This document shows positions 7,532 to 13,939 of a stretch of DNA of 17,934 nucleotides, in pieces. How positions within the stretch are numbered: position 1 is the stretch's first letter; every line of letters starts with the position of its first letter. The stretch comes from an uncultured Planctomycetaceae bacterium (GTDB taxonomy: Bacteria; Planctomycetota; Planctomycetia; Pirellulales; Pirellulaceae): positions 1-17,934 of the forward strand of contig CALBSZ010000661.1 of assembly GCA_937967665.1 (NCBI GenBank). The letters run 5' to 3'. The translations under genes were made by a program, and so were the position numbers. The notes under the pieces were generated by a model. That model was given only the letters and a program-made list of their open reading frames with translations, was not told the DNA's origin and searched no databases.

Positions 7532-8254
7532 GCAACTCCCGGGAGTTGCATCCGCTGACGCGGTCCAACGCAGGCTTTGGAAGGTGGGTTGCGGACCAAC
7601 CCAGTGCTTGCTGCCCAGCAACGTGGAGCCCTTGTCGTGGTAGGCGCGGAGGCTGAGCAGGTCGATGCATTTCCACGAGGCGAGCGGCTGGCCGTCATCG
7701 GTCGTGAAGGCGTGCGGGTCCAAAGTCACGGTTTGCGTTTCCGGCCCGCCGTCCAGCTTCACAACGGCCACGTACTCCTGCGTGCGCCCGCGGTAGGAAC
7801 GGAAAAAGTTCTCCGTCAATACAATGACCAGCTCATTCGCCTTTTCCGTCCGGACATCCAGAGCCAGCCGGTAACCGTCCCGGCCGCGCCACTGGGGATC
7901 GTTGATCTTCCGCGTCGAGTATTCCCAATGATGCGGATTGCCGGCCGACAGCGAATACCAATCCTGCCATCCCTTTGAAAAATCGTCGATCAGCAATGAC
8001 GCCGTATCCGTTTCACTTACGGCGGCATCCGTTAACTGTTGCGGAGTGGCCGTGTGCAGTCGCGAACTGATGGCAATCGTGTCCGTCGAAGGGCCAAATG
8101 GAACGGGCTCCGGTTGGTTTAGGCGGTAGTGGACATTGGCGAAAGCAAAGAGTGGTTGTTTGACGGTCATGACGGGAAGCCGGGCAATCCATTGCTCGCC
8201 CCCACGCGTAGACTCGGCAGTGCGCCAGAACCTCGCTTGCGTGGCGGGATCGGC
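7523..8254 (-). pseudogene. C-terminal part of the alpha/beta hydrolase gene, cut off by an in-frame TAG
   Basis: This stretch is in the same frame as the hydrolase at 8255-9367 and directly continues it past the TAG at 8255-8257. It begins ADPATQARFWRTAESTRGGE and carries on WIARLPVMTVKQPLFAFANV, which reads like the natural continuation of secreted planctomycete hydrolases of this type. Then comes a beta-rich accessory domain (LIDDFSKGWQDWYSL, LALDVRTEKANELVIVLTEN, WKCIDLLSL), possibly a jelly-roll of carbohydrate-binding character. The ATG at 8170 could be called as a separate 215-residue gene, but it starts mid-domain with no clear ribosome binding site. I judge it a remnant separated by a nonsense mutation. 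The 3' end abuts repeat copy 3 and a 24-bp palindrome. Confidence 0.7.
7529..7552. repeat. 24-bp perfect palindrome
   Basis: GATGCAACTCCC is followed without a spacer by its exact reverse complement. It lies in the last codons of the minus-strand hydrolase remnant and immediately next to the hairpin of repeat copy 3. A palindrome with no loop can form a cruciform or bind a dimeric protein, and it could help terminate transcripts from either side. Confidence 0.8.
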
Positions 8255-9367
8255 CTAATAGGGGAGGGGAATGCGCTCGGTCGGCAGGGAAGTATCGGGA
8301 ATCACTTCCAGCACCGGCAGGCCATCGTCGGTACTCAATTGCAAAGTTGACTCAGGCGTTGCCGGAAACTGAAAAGTTCCTTTGAGATACCGGTCGATCC
8401 AGAGGGGCCGTGTCGCGGCGAACTCGGGCGTGAAGCGATGATTCATGTGCGGCGTGAATGCGTAGCGGACATTCTCGTGCGGGATTAACTGCCCAGTGCG
8501 ATAGGTGTCGTCCATGATCCCGTGGAAGTCGTTGGTGGCGCCGAGCCAGAGCAGGGGGGCGGCGATCCGCGGCGCATACGATTCAAACCCGATGGTGGCG
8601 TCAAACAACCGGACGTCGCCATGCACGGTTTGCTTCCGCTGCTCGGGCAACAGCGGCCAGGGTTGCGTACGGAAGCCCGACCCGCCGACCGACGGCGCGG
8701 CGACTTTCACACGGTCGTCCGTCCCGGCCACGTAAACGGTCAAGTTGCCGCCCATGGAGTGGCCATAAACACCAATCCGTTCAGGATCGACTTCCGGTTG
8801 CTGTTCCAGGAACGTCAGCCCACGTCGGGCACTCAGCGTGAGCAGGTACCAGTTGTTATTGCGAGGCGATTCGAAGGGATCCAGATACGGTTCGCCGGGC
8901 AGCAGGTTGAAATAGCCGGGCACATTCTGTTGCGTGGGATCCACGGCACCCCAATCCGTGTTGGGATCGTCCTTTGCCGCGTTCTCCATTTCCCGGCCAC
9001 CCCAATTGATGGATAGGCAGGCATAGCCGCGTTTCGCAAAGAAGGCAACCTCGTGCAAGAACGCTCGCTGCCCGCCGCCATGGAGATGCAGTAACCCCGG
9101 CAACTTCGCGGCTCCCTTGGGGAACCCGAAGAAACCGGCCATGCGAGCCGGTTTCCCTTTGAACGTGCCGATGTGGTAGGTGACGTACCGATAGGCGATG
9201 CCATCCTCTTCCCATTCGCGCACCACCTTGGCAGCCAGCGGTTCTTGGCGATGATCAAAGTCGGCGAACAGTTCCTGGACCGTGCTCGGAGCTTTCCGAT
9301 CCTCCGCCAGTGAAGGCTGGCAACCAAGCATTAGGCAGCAGGCAGTCAGAGCGAATCGTGTGTTCAT
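8255..9367 (-). CDS. Secreted alpha/beta hydrolase (acetylxylan-esterase/dienelactone-hydrolase-like), truncated by TAG
   Basis: A Sec signal peptide is visible (MNTRFALTACCLMLGCQPSL, likely cleaved after Ala21). The alpha/beta-hydrolase core shows HGGG (96-99, oxyanion hole), the nucleophile elbow GHSMGG with Ser204, a probable acid at Asp280 (GATND) and a His at 307 or 310 (HMNHRF). This fold cleaves esters. The sequence resembles secreted esterases of the acetylxylan-esterase or large serine-hydrolase groups of planctomycetes, but the substrate cannot be read. The frame stops at TAG 8255-8257 after IPLPY, and the same frame then continues with homologous sequence for 243 codons. The catalytic core is complete, so a shortened enzyme without its C-terminal domain could still be made. 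Start at 9367 chosen for the signal peptide; no strong ribosome binding site is visible. Confidence 0.75.
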   Translation of the reverse strand: MNTRFALTACCLMLGCQPSLAEDRKAPSTVQELFADFDHRQEPLAAKVVREWEEDGIAYRYVTYHIGTFKGKPARMAGFFGFPKGAAKLPGLLHLHGGGQRAFLHEVAFFAKRGYACLSINWGGREMENAAKDDPNTDWGAVDPTQQNVPGYFNLLPGEPYLDPFESPRNNNWYLLTLSARRGLTFLEQQPEVDPERIGVYGHSMGGNLTVYVAGTDDRVKVAAPSVGGSGFRTQPWPLLPEQRKQTVHGDVRLFDATIGFESYAPRIAAPLLWLGATNDFHGIMDDTYRTGQLIPHENVRYAFTPHMNHRFTPEFAATRPLWIDRYLKGTFQFPATPESTLQLSTDDGLPVLEVIPDTSLPTERIPLPY

Positions 9368-9431
9368 GCCGCGATTTTAGTGCAGTCGGTCGGAATACGA
9401 TAGCGTTGTTGTGGTTCTCGGATGAACGTTT

Positions 9432-9850
9432 CCGGTGGCAAGCGCAGCGCCACCACCGGTTGGTGCATGACAAAATACGCCGACCCCGGAGGGGTCGCAG
9501 CACCTGTCACGCTGGAGACGTATATCATGTCCACCTACGCCAGCCTCCATTACCACATTACCTTCGGCACGAAACATCGCCGACCGTTGATTGCCCGGTC
9601 ATGGGAATCACACTTGCACGAATACCTCGGCGGCACCGTACGCGGGCTGGACGGATTTCCTCAAGGCGTCGGCGGCGTTGAGGACCACGTGCATTTGCTG
9701 GTCGGACTGAAGACCACGCACACGGTCGCCGATTTCCTGCGGGAGCTGAAATGGCGCTATGATCCCTTCGGGATCGGACGATAGGGATTCCTGTTCCCGG
9801 AGGCGGCGCTGCGCTGACCTCCGGCTCATGGCTGGGATCGCTTCGCGATC
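9432..9850 (+). mobile_element. REP/RAYT-type element remnant with mirrored palindromic ends
   Basis: The left end holds CCGGTGG (9432-9438) pairing with CCACCGG (9453-9459), then CGACCCC-GGA-GGGGTCG (9481-9497). The right end holds GATCCC-TTC-GGGATC (9761-9775), CCGGAGG (9797-9803) pairing with CCTCCGG (9818-9824), and GATCGC-TTC-GCGATC (9836-9850). The 28-nt left hairpin and the reverse complement of 9797-9824 agree at 23 positions and share AGCGCAGCGCC exactly. The ends are therefore inverted copies around a Y1 transposase fragment, as in REP-associated tyrosine transposase units. No target-site duplication was identified. Confidence 0.7.
9527..9784 (+). pseudogene. Y1 (REP-associated, IS200-like) transposase, C-terminally truncated
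   Basis: The frame from the ATG at 9527 (ribosome binding site GGAGA at 9514-9518) encodes 85 residues, against about 150 in the family. It starts MSTYASLHYHITFGTKHRRP and includes GVEDHVHLLVGL, where H54 and H56 form the HUH metal-binding motif of rolling-circle-type Y1 transposases. DFLRELKW then runs straight into a hairpin (GATCCC-TTC-GGGATC) that supplies the last codons and the stop. The helix carrying the catalytic tyrosine, normally downstream, is gone, so the protein should be unable to cut DNA. An upstream ATG at 9422 is in frame but would translate the left palindromic end, so 9527 is preferred. Family: single-strand REP transposases (RAYT). Confidence 0.7.
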
Positions 9851-10014
9851 GTGAATTGCGTTCACGGATGCAGCGCCATCGCCGGATATTGGCTCGACGC
9901 CGAGTCGTTCCAATGTTAGTCTAGCGACCACAGGACGGCTTCGATTCAAAGCCGCCTCGAAGAACATTCCCTGCCGCTGAGCACCGGCGAATTCCAGAAC
10001 AACCGCCATTGCCG

Positions 10015-11394
10015 ATGGACTTAGACTTCCAAAAGGACCCCTCTATTCTCGGGGACATCGTCGACGCGATGGCTGTCGGCGTCTTTACCGTGGATCCGTC
10101 GGGACATTTTGTGGCGTGGAGCGACGGGGCCGAGCGGATTACGGGTTATTCCCGCGACCACGTAAAAGGTCAGCCTTGCAATCTGCTGGAAGGGCCGAAT
10201 TGCAAAGGCTTTGGCACGCTGACCGAACTGCTCAATTCGCCCCCCGCGCCGGACAACTGCATCTGTGATCAGGAGTGCAAAGTGCTGGCCCGTGACGGCC
10301 GCGAGTTGCATATTCATGGCAGCGTGCGGGTATTGAGGGACGCACAGGGAGCCATCGCCGGGGCGGTCGGTTCGTTTACGGATGTCACTTCGCTGGTCCT
10401 TGCGAACCAGAAGATCGCTCGCCTCGAAGCACAAGCGGGAGCGACGACGCGTTTCGAAAGACTGATCGGCCAGAGCCAGGCGATGCAGGAGGTGTTTCGC
10501 CGACTGAAACTGGCTGCTCACAGCGACGTGGCCGTGCTTGTCACGGGCGAGTCGGGAACCGGCAAGGAACTGGCTGCCGAGGCGATTCACGCGCAGAGCG
10601 AGCGGTACGGCCAGCCCTTCGTGGCCGTGAATTGCTCTGCACTGCCGGAAACGCTGTTGGAAAGCGAACTGTTCGGGCACGTCCATGGCGCGTTCACGGG
10701 AGCCGTTTCGGACAAGGTTGGCGTCTTCGAAGCGGCGCACCAGGGGACGCTGTTCCTGGACGAAATCGGCGACGTTAGCCAGGCCATTCAAGTCAAGCTG
10801 CTGCGCGTGCTGCAAGAGCGCGAGATTCGCCGCGTGGGGGATAGTCGAACGCGCCAAGTAGACGTGCGATTGGTCACCGCAACCAACAAGGACCTGAAGA
10901 AACTGGTCGCCAGCGGGGCCGTACGGGAAGATTTCTTCTATCGGATTCATGTCTTTGAGATCCACATGCCTCCGCTCCGCGAACGGCCCGAAGACATCCC
11001 GTTGCTGGTCGAGCATTTTATTGACGAACTGTGCCGGAAAAAGGGACAACGCACGGACGGTATCGCCCGCGACGCGTTACAAGCGCTGACGCGTTACCAC
11101 TGGCCGGGGAATGTTCGCCAGCTGCGCAACGCGATCGAACATGCCTGCGTCACGGTTTCCGGCGACCGCATCTCGTTGCTCGACCTACCGCCCGACGTCC
11201 GTTCGCCTGATCGTCCCGCACCGCCGGTCGCAACACCGGCACTATCGCAGGAGGAGCAGTCGGAGAGGGACCAGATTGTTGCCGCGCTCGACCAAACCGG
11301 CGGAAACCGCACTAAAGCCGCCAAGCTACTCGGCACCAGCCGCGTCACGCTGTGGAAGAAGATTGGCAAGTACGCCATTGAGCCCCCTGCGTAG
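10015..11394 (+). CDS. fisR: Sigma-54-dependent activator with Cys-rich PAS sensor (FisR-like)
   Basis: Three domains are clear. An N-terminal PAS domain (about 10-125) contains five cysteines, C55, C63, C82, C84 and C88 (QPC, PNC, NCICDQEC). The sigma-54 AAA+ domain (about 148-395) has Walker A GESGTGKE (178-185), the sigma-54-contacting GAFTGA loop (225-230) and Walker B GTLFLDEIGD (244-253). A Fis-type helix-turn-helix ends the protein (about 417-452, GGNRTKAAKLLGTSRVTLWK). There is no receiver domain, so the PAS is probably the direct sensor. FisR of other bacteria senses sulfane sulfur through cysteines and activates persulfide dioxygenase genes; the neighbouring cstB-like gene and its sigma-54 promoter make the same role likely here, but the symbol is an inference from context. 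The start is ATG 10015; a TTG at 10009 is also possible. The Shine-Dalgarno is poor. The gene is preceded by RAYT debris, so its own promoter is not obvious. Confidence 0.85.
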   Translation: MDLDFQKDPSILGDIVDAMAVGVFTVDPSGHFVAWSDGAERITGYSRDHVKGQPCNLLEGPNCKGFGTLTELLNSPPAPDNCICDQECKVLARDGRELHIHGSVRVLRDAQGAIAGAVGSFTDVTSLVLANQKIARLEAQAGATTRFERLIGQSQAMQEVFRRLKLAAHSDVAVLVTGESGTGKELAAEAIHAQSERYGQPFVAVNCSALPETLLESELFGHVHGAFTGAVSDKVGVFEAAHQGTLFLDEIGDVSQAIQVKLLRVLQEREIRRVGDSRTRQVDVRLVTATNKDLKKLVASGAVREDFFYRIHVFEIHMPPLRERPEDIPLLVEHFIDELCRKKGQRTDGIARDALQALTRYHWPGNVRQLRNAIEHACVTVSGDRISLLDLPPDVRSPDRPAPPVATPALSQEEQSERDQIVAALDQTGGNRTKAAKLLGTSRVTLWKKIGKYAIEPPA

Positions 11395-11427
11395 CAGTAC
11401 GTGCCCACTCAAGGCAGACGCGGACCT

Positions 11428-11470
11428 GTTAAGCGCGCTAACTTAACGGTTAACACTTGCGCGTTAGCAC
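11428..11470. promoter_or_regulatory. Candidate enhancer sites for the sigma-54 activator
   Basis: This 43-nt stretch packs several inverted half-sites: GTTA-N7-TAAC (11428-11442), TTAAC-G-GTTAA (11443-11453), and GCTAAC (11437-11442) facing GTTAGC (11463-11468). It lies about 100-145 nt upstream of the -24 element, the usual enhancer distance for sigma-54 activators. GCGTTAGCAC (11461-11470) recurs exactly at 11618-11627. Binding is inferred. Confidence 0.5.
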
Positions 11471-11571
11471 TCCGTCCGCAGGCCTCGCTGGAACCCCGAG
11501 CCGATTTCATGCGGGCTCGCGTTTTCGGCCGTTCTCGACTCCGTTAATAGGACCCTCGCTTCTCGACGACT

Positions 11572-11588
11572 TTGGCACGCTCATTGCT
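11572..11588 (+). promoter_or_regulatory. Sigma-54 (-24/-12) promoter of the cstB-like operon
   Basis: TTGGCACG-CTCA-TTGCT matches the sigma-54 consensus (TTGGCACG-N4-TTGCW) throughout. The invariant GG (11574-11575) and GC (11586-11587) are exactly ten bases apart. Transcription would start near 11599, giving a leader of about 130 nt to the ATG at 11729. The gene just upstream encodes a sigma-54 activator. Confidence 0.85.
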
Positions 11589-11619
11589 CTTTCATCGGAC
11601 AGCTCGGTGCTTCATTTGC

Positions 11620-11636
11620 GTTAGCACACGGCTAAC
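11620..11636. promoter_or_regulatory. GTTAGC-N5-GCTAAC inverted repeat downstream of the promoter
   Basis: A perfect 6-bp inverted repeat (GTTAGCACACGGCTAAC) lies about 20 nt after the predicted transcription start. Its left arm is part of the GCGTTAGCAC direct repeat shared with the upstream candidate enhancer. It could be a second activator site, a repressor site or a leader hairpin. Confidence 0.45.
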
Positions 11637-11680
11637 CGAAACAGCGCCTGCGGCTGGGGGTTAAACAGAATTGGTTGATT

Positions 11681-11707
11681 GGACAGCAGCCTTCTTGAGG
11701 TCTGTCC
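11681..11707 (+). promoter_or_regulatory. Leader hairpin before the cstB-like gene
   Basis: GGACAG (11681-11686) pairs with CTGTCC (11702-11707) around a 15-nt loop, and the pairing extends outward with one mismatch (ATTGGACAG/CTGTCCGAT). It ends 8 nt before the Shine-Dalgarno AAGGGGG (11714-11720), so it could modulate translation or mRNA stability. Purely a structural inference. Confidence 0.35.
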
Positions 11708-11728
11708 GATTGCAAGGGGGATTCTACC

Positions 11729-13147
11729 ATGTATTTTCAGCGTTACTATTTGAGCTGCCTGGCACACGCGTCCTACATGATTGCCGACGAGGAAACGAAA
11801 GTCGCCGCGGTCGTTGATCCGCAGCGCGATATCGACCAGTACCTGGCGGACGCCCGGGAGCAGGGCTTTCAGATCAAGTACGTCTTTCTCACCCATTTCC
11901 ATGCCGATTTCGTGGCAGGGCACGTTGAATTGCGCGATGCCACCGGCGCCAAGATCTACTTGGGTCAGCAAGCGCAGGCCGAGTACGATTTCACGCCGCT
12001 CAAAGACGGCGACGTAATCGGATTTGGCAAGGTGCGCCTGTCGATCCTGGAAACTCCTGGCCATACTCCCGAAGGAATCTCGATCCTGGTCTATGACCTG
12101 GCCGAGAATGACCGCGAGCCGCATGCGGTACTCACCGGCGACACGCTGTTCATCGGCGACGTGGGACGTCCCGACCTGCTGGCTTCGATCGGTGTCACCG
12201 CTGACGAACTGGCCGACATGCTGTACGATTCGCTGCACGACAAGTTACTGAAACTGCCCGACGCCACGCTGATCTATCCGGCACATGGCGCGGGTTCGAT
12301 GTGCGGCAAGCAGCTCAGCGACGCAGCCTTCAGCACGCTGGGTGAACAGCGCCGCTACAATTACGCCTTGCAGCCGATGAGCCGTGAGGAATTCAAAAAG
12401 CTGGTGACGGCCGAGCAGCCCGAGGCGCCGGACTACTTTGTTCACGACGCGATCCTCAATCGCCAGGACCGCGAGTCGTTGCAGGAATCGATGCGGGATT
12501 CCGTAAAGCCGCTTGAACTGGACGAGGTCCTGCGGTTGCAGGGCCAGGGGACGCAAGTACTGGATGTCCGCGATGCGGTCGATTTTGCCGGAGCGCACCT
12601 GACAGGCTCGATCAACATCGGCCTGAAAGGCAAGTACGCCACCTGGTGCGGCACGGTACTCGACAAGGCAAAGCCGATCGTCGTCGTAGCGGACAGCGGC
12701 AGAGAACAGGAAGCCATCATGCGTCTGGGCCGCATCGGATTCGATCACGTCCAGGGTTATCTGGAGCACGGTCCCGCAGCGCTGGAGTCTCGGCCGGAGC
12801 GAGTGGCGGTCACCAAACGCCTCACCGCGTTGGCATTGTCAGAACGTCTGGCCGGCGGCAAGCGTCCGCTCGTGATTGACGTTCGTAGTGAGAAGGAATG
12901 GGACGCCGCACACATCAAGGGAAGCGTCAACATTCCGCTCAAACACTTGCGCGAGCGGGCCAGCGAATTGCCTCGCGGCCGGTCGTTGGTCGTTCACTGC
13001 CAAGGCGGATATCGCTCCTCCATAGCAACCAGCCTGTTGCAACGAGAAGGGTTCGGCAACGTGCTGGACCTGGTCGGTGGGCTGGAAGCGTGGTCGAAGT
13101 CCCGGTTGCCTGTCGTGGAAGCGGCTGCCGACGTTGCCGGGGACTGA
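11729..13147 (+). CDS. cstB: Persulfide dioxygenase/pseudo-rhodanese/rhodanese fusion (CstB-like)
   Basis: The N-terminal metallo-beta-lactamase fold (about 1-240) has THFHADF (H56, H58, D60), TPGH (H112), LTGDTLF (D138) and YPAH (H186). H112 and D138 correspond to iron ligands of ETHE1-type persulfide dioxygenases; Phe61 replaces the second-metal His, as expected for a mono-iron enzyme. C192 (GSMCGK) resembles the dioxygenase-proximal Cys of CstB. A first rhodanese domain (about 263-350) has ADSGRE where the catalytic loop should be, so it lacks the Cys. The second rhodanese (about 366-465) has the active loop HCQGGYRS with C424. This order is that of Staphylococcus CstB, which turns persulfide sulfur into thiosulfate/sulfite in the cytosol. 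Shine-Dalgarno AAGGGGG gives a clear start. The gene follows a sigma-54 promoter and leads the operon; the next gene begins 30 nt on. Confidence 0.9.
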   Translation: MYFQRYYLSCLAHASYMIADEETKVAAVVDPQRDIDQYLADAREQGFQIKYVFLTHFHADFVAGHVELRDATGAKIYLGQQAQAEYDFTPLKDGDVIGFGKVRLSILETPGHTPEGISILVYDLAENDREPHAVLTGDTLFIGDVGRPDLLASIGVTADELADMLYDSLHDKLLKLPDATLIYPAHGAGSMCGKQLSDAAFSTLGEQRRYNYALQPMSREEFKKLVTAEQPEAPDYFVHDAILNRQDRESLQESMRDSVKPLELDEVLRLQGQGTQVLDVRDAVDFAGAHLTGSINIGLKGKYATWCGTVLDKAKPIVVVADSGREQEAIMRLGRIGFDHVQGYLEHGPAALESRPERVAVTKRLTALALSERLAGGKRPLVIDVRSEKEWDAAHIKGSVNIPLKHLRERASELPRGRSLVVHCQGGYRSSIATSLLQREGFGNVLDLVGGLEAWSKSRLPVVEAAADVAGD

Positions 13148-13177
13148 GTTGCTATTTGAAAAACAAAGGAGACCATC

Positions 13178-13762
13178 ATGAACACCATTTCGCCTCAACA
13201 ACTGCACCAATTACACGAACAGGGTGAATCCATCGCACTGATCGATGTCCGTACACCCATCGAATACCGCGAAGTTCATGCAGCTTACGCGCGCAACGAA
13301 CCGCTCGATTCGCTGGATCCGCAAGAACTGTTTGCCAGCCGCAATGGCAATTCAGGCCGGCCGCTGTACGTCATCTGCAACAGCGGTCAGCGCAGCCGCA
13401 AGGCGTGCGAACAGATACAAGCTGCCGGCTGGAAAGAAGTGGTGGATGTCGAGGGCGGCACCAAAGCGTGGGAAGCGGCAGGACTGCCCGTCACCCGCGG
13501 CAAGAAGGCCGTCTCGCTGGAACGCCAGGTCCGGATCGCCGCCGGATTCCTGGTTCTGGCCGGAGTGGTCCTGGGCTGGTTCGTCCATCCCGGGTTCTAC
13601 GGCTTGTCCGCTTTCGTCGGCGCGGGATTGATGTTTGCCGGTATCACCGACACGTGTGCCATGGGGATGCTGCTGGCCAGGATGCCGTGGAACAAGGTGA
13701 AGGAATCGCGGTCCGGATGTTGCGCGGGCGACTCGCAGTGCGACACCGGGAAACCAGCGTGA
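13178..13762 (+). CDS. Membrane-anchored rhodanese (YgaP-like, rhodanese + DUF2892) with Cys-rich tail
   Basis: Residues 1-108 form a single rhodanese domain with LIDVRTPIEY and the active loop ICNSGQRSR (catalytic C67). Two close transmembrane helices follow (about 119-136 and 139-156), then the DUF2892 signature TDTCAMGMLLARMPWN (157-171). This is the architecture of E. coli YgaP, an inner-membrane sulfurtransferase facing the cytoplasm. At 194 residues it is about 20 longer than YgaP because of a tail, SGCCAGDSQCDTGKPA, with C181, C182 and C188 that could accept or pass on sulfur or bind metal. Ribosome binding site AAAGGAGA lies 7-8 nt upstream. Co-transcription with the cstB-like gene is likely (30-nt gap). 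Its last codons (AAA CCA GCG TGA) are part of a tandem repeat continuing downstream. Confidence 0.88.
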   Translation: MNTISPQQLHQLHEQGESIALIDVRTPIEYREVHAAYARNEPLDSLDPQELFASRNGNSGRPLYVICNSGQRSRKACEQIQAAGWKEVVDVEGGTKAWEAAGLPVTRGKKAVSLERQVRIAAGFLVLAGVVLGWFVHPGFYGLSAFVGAGLMFAGITDTCAMGMLLARMPWNKVKESRSGCCAGDSQCDTGKPA

Positions 13763-13818
13763 TGAAACCAGCGTGATGAAACCAGCGTGATGAAACCAGC
13801 GTGATGAAACCAGCGTGG
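13751..13818 (+). repeat. 14-bp tandem repeat at the 3' end of the rhodanese gene
   Basis: AAACCAGCGTGATG occurs four times in a row with no mismatch (13751-13806), followed by a partial fifth (to 13818). The first unit encodes the end of the rhodanese (Lys-Pro-Ala-stop). Each unit carries TGATG, a stop overlapping a start, so ATG AAA CCA GCG TGA recurs. A related sequence, GGGAAACCAGCGTGA, reappears at 13875-13889. In the 177-nt gap to tauE, GTCACxCGGAGCxTG also occurs twice (near 13843 and 13906), so this gap was built by duplication. Confidence 0.85.
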
Positions 13819-13939
13819 CAAAGAGAGAAAAGAGAGCATGGCGTCACGCGGAGCGTGGCCTATGACACCGCCCCGGGAAACCAGCGTGAACAAGACAACG
13901 CAGTGTCACCCGGAGCATGACGTATAAGGAGACATTGCC

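Noticed and set aside
4613..8257. Possible amber (TAG) recoding in this genome, suggested by two in-frame TAG codons
   Set aside because: TAG is the natural terminator of the zinc-ribbon protein, the activator, tauE and the sulfatase in this same window, so general reassignment is not credible. Both cases fit single point mutations.
10021..11049. Long minus-strand open frame antisense to the sigma-54 activator
   Set aside because: The + strand gene has complete PAS, AAA+ and Fis domains. The antisense frame has no family features and arises from the codon bias of a GC-rich gene.
11398..11420. Partial match of GTACGTGCCCACT after the activator gene to the end of the intergenic repeat
   Set aside because: Only about ten bases agree and the hairpin cannot form, so it is not counted as a copy.
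13804..13920. 38-codon frame between the membrane rhodanese and tauE
   Set aside because: It is built from tandem-repeat DNA with no recognisable protein features; mentioned only as part of the stop-start chain.
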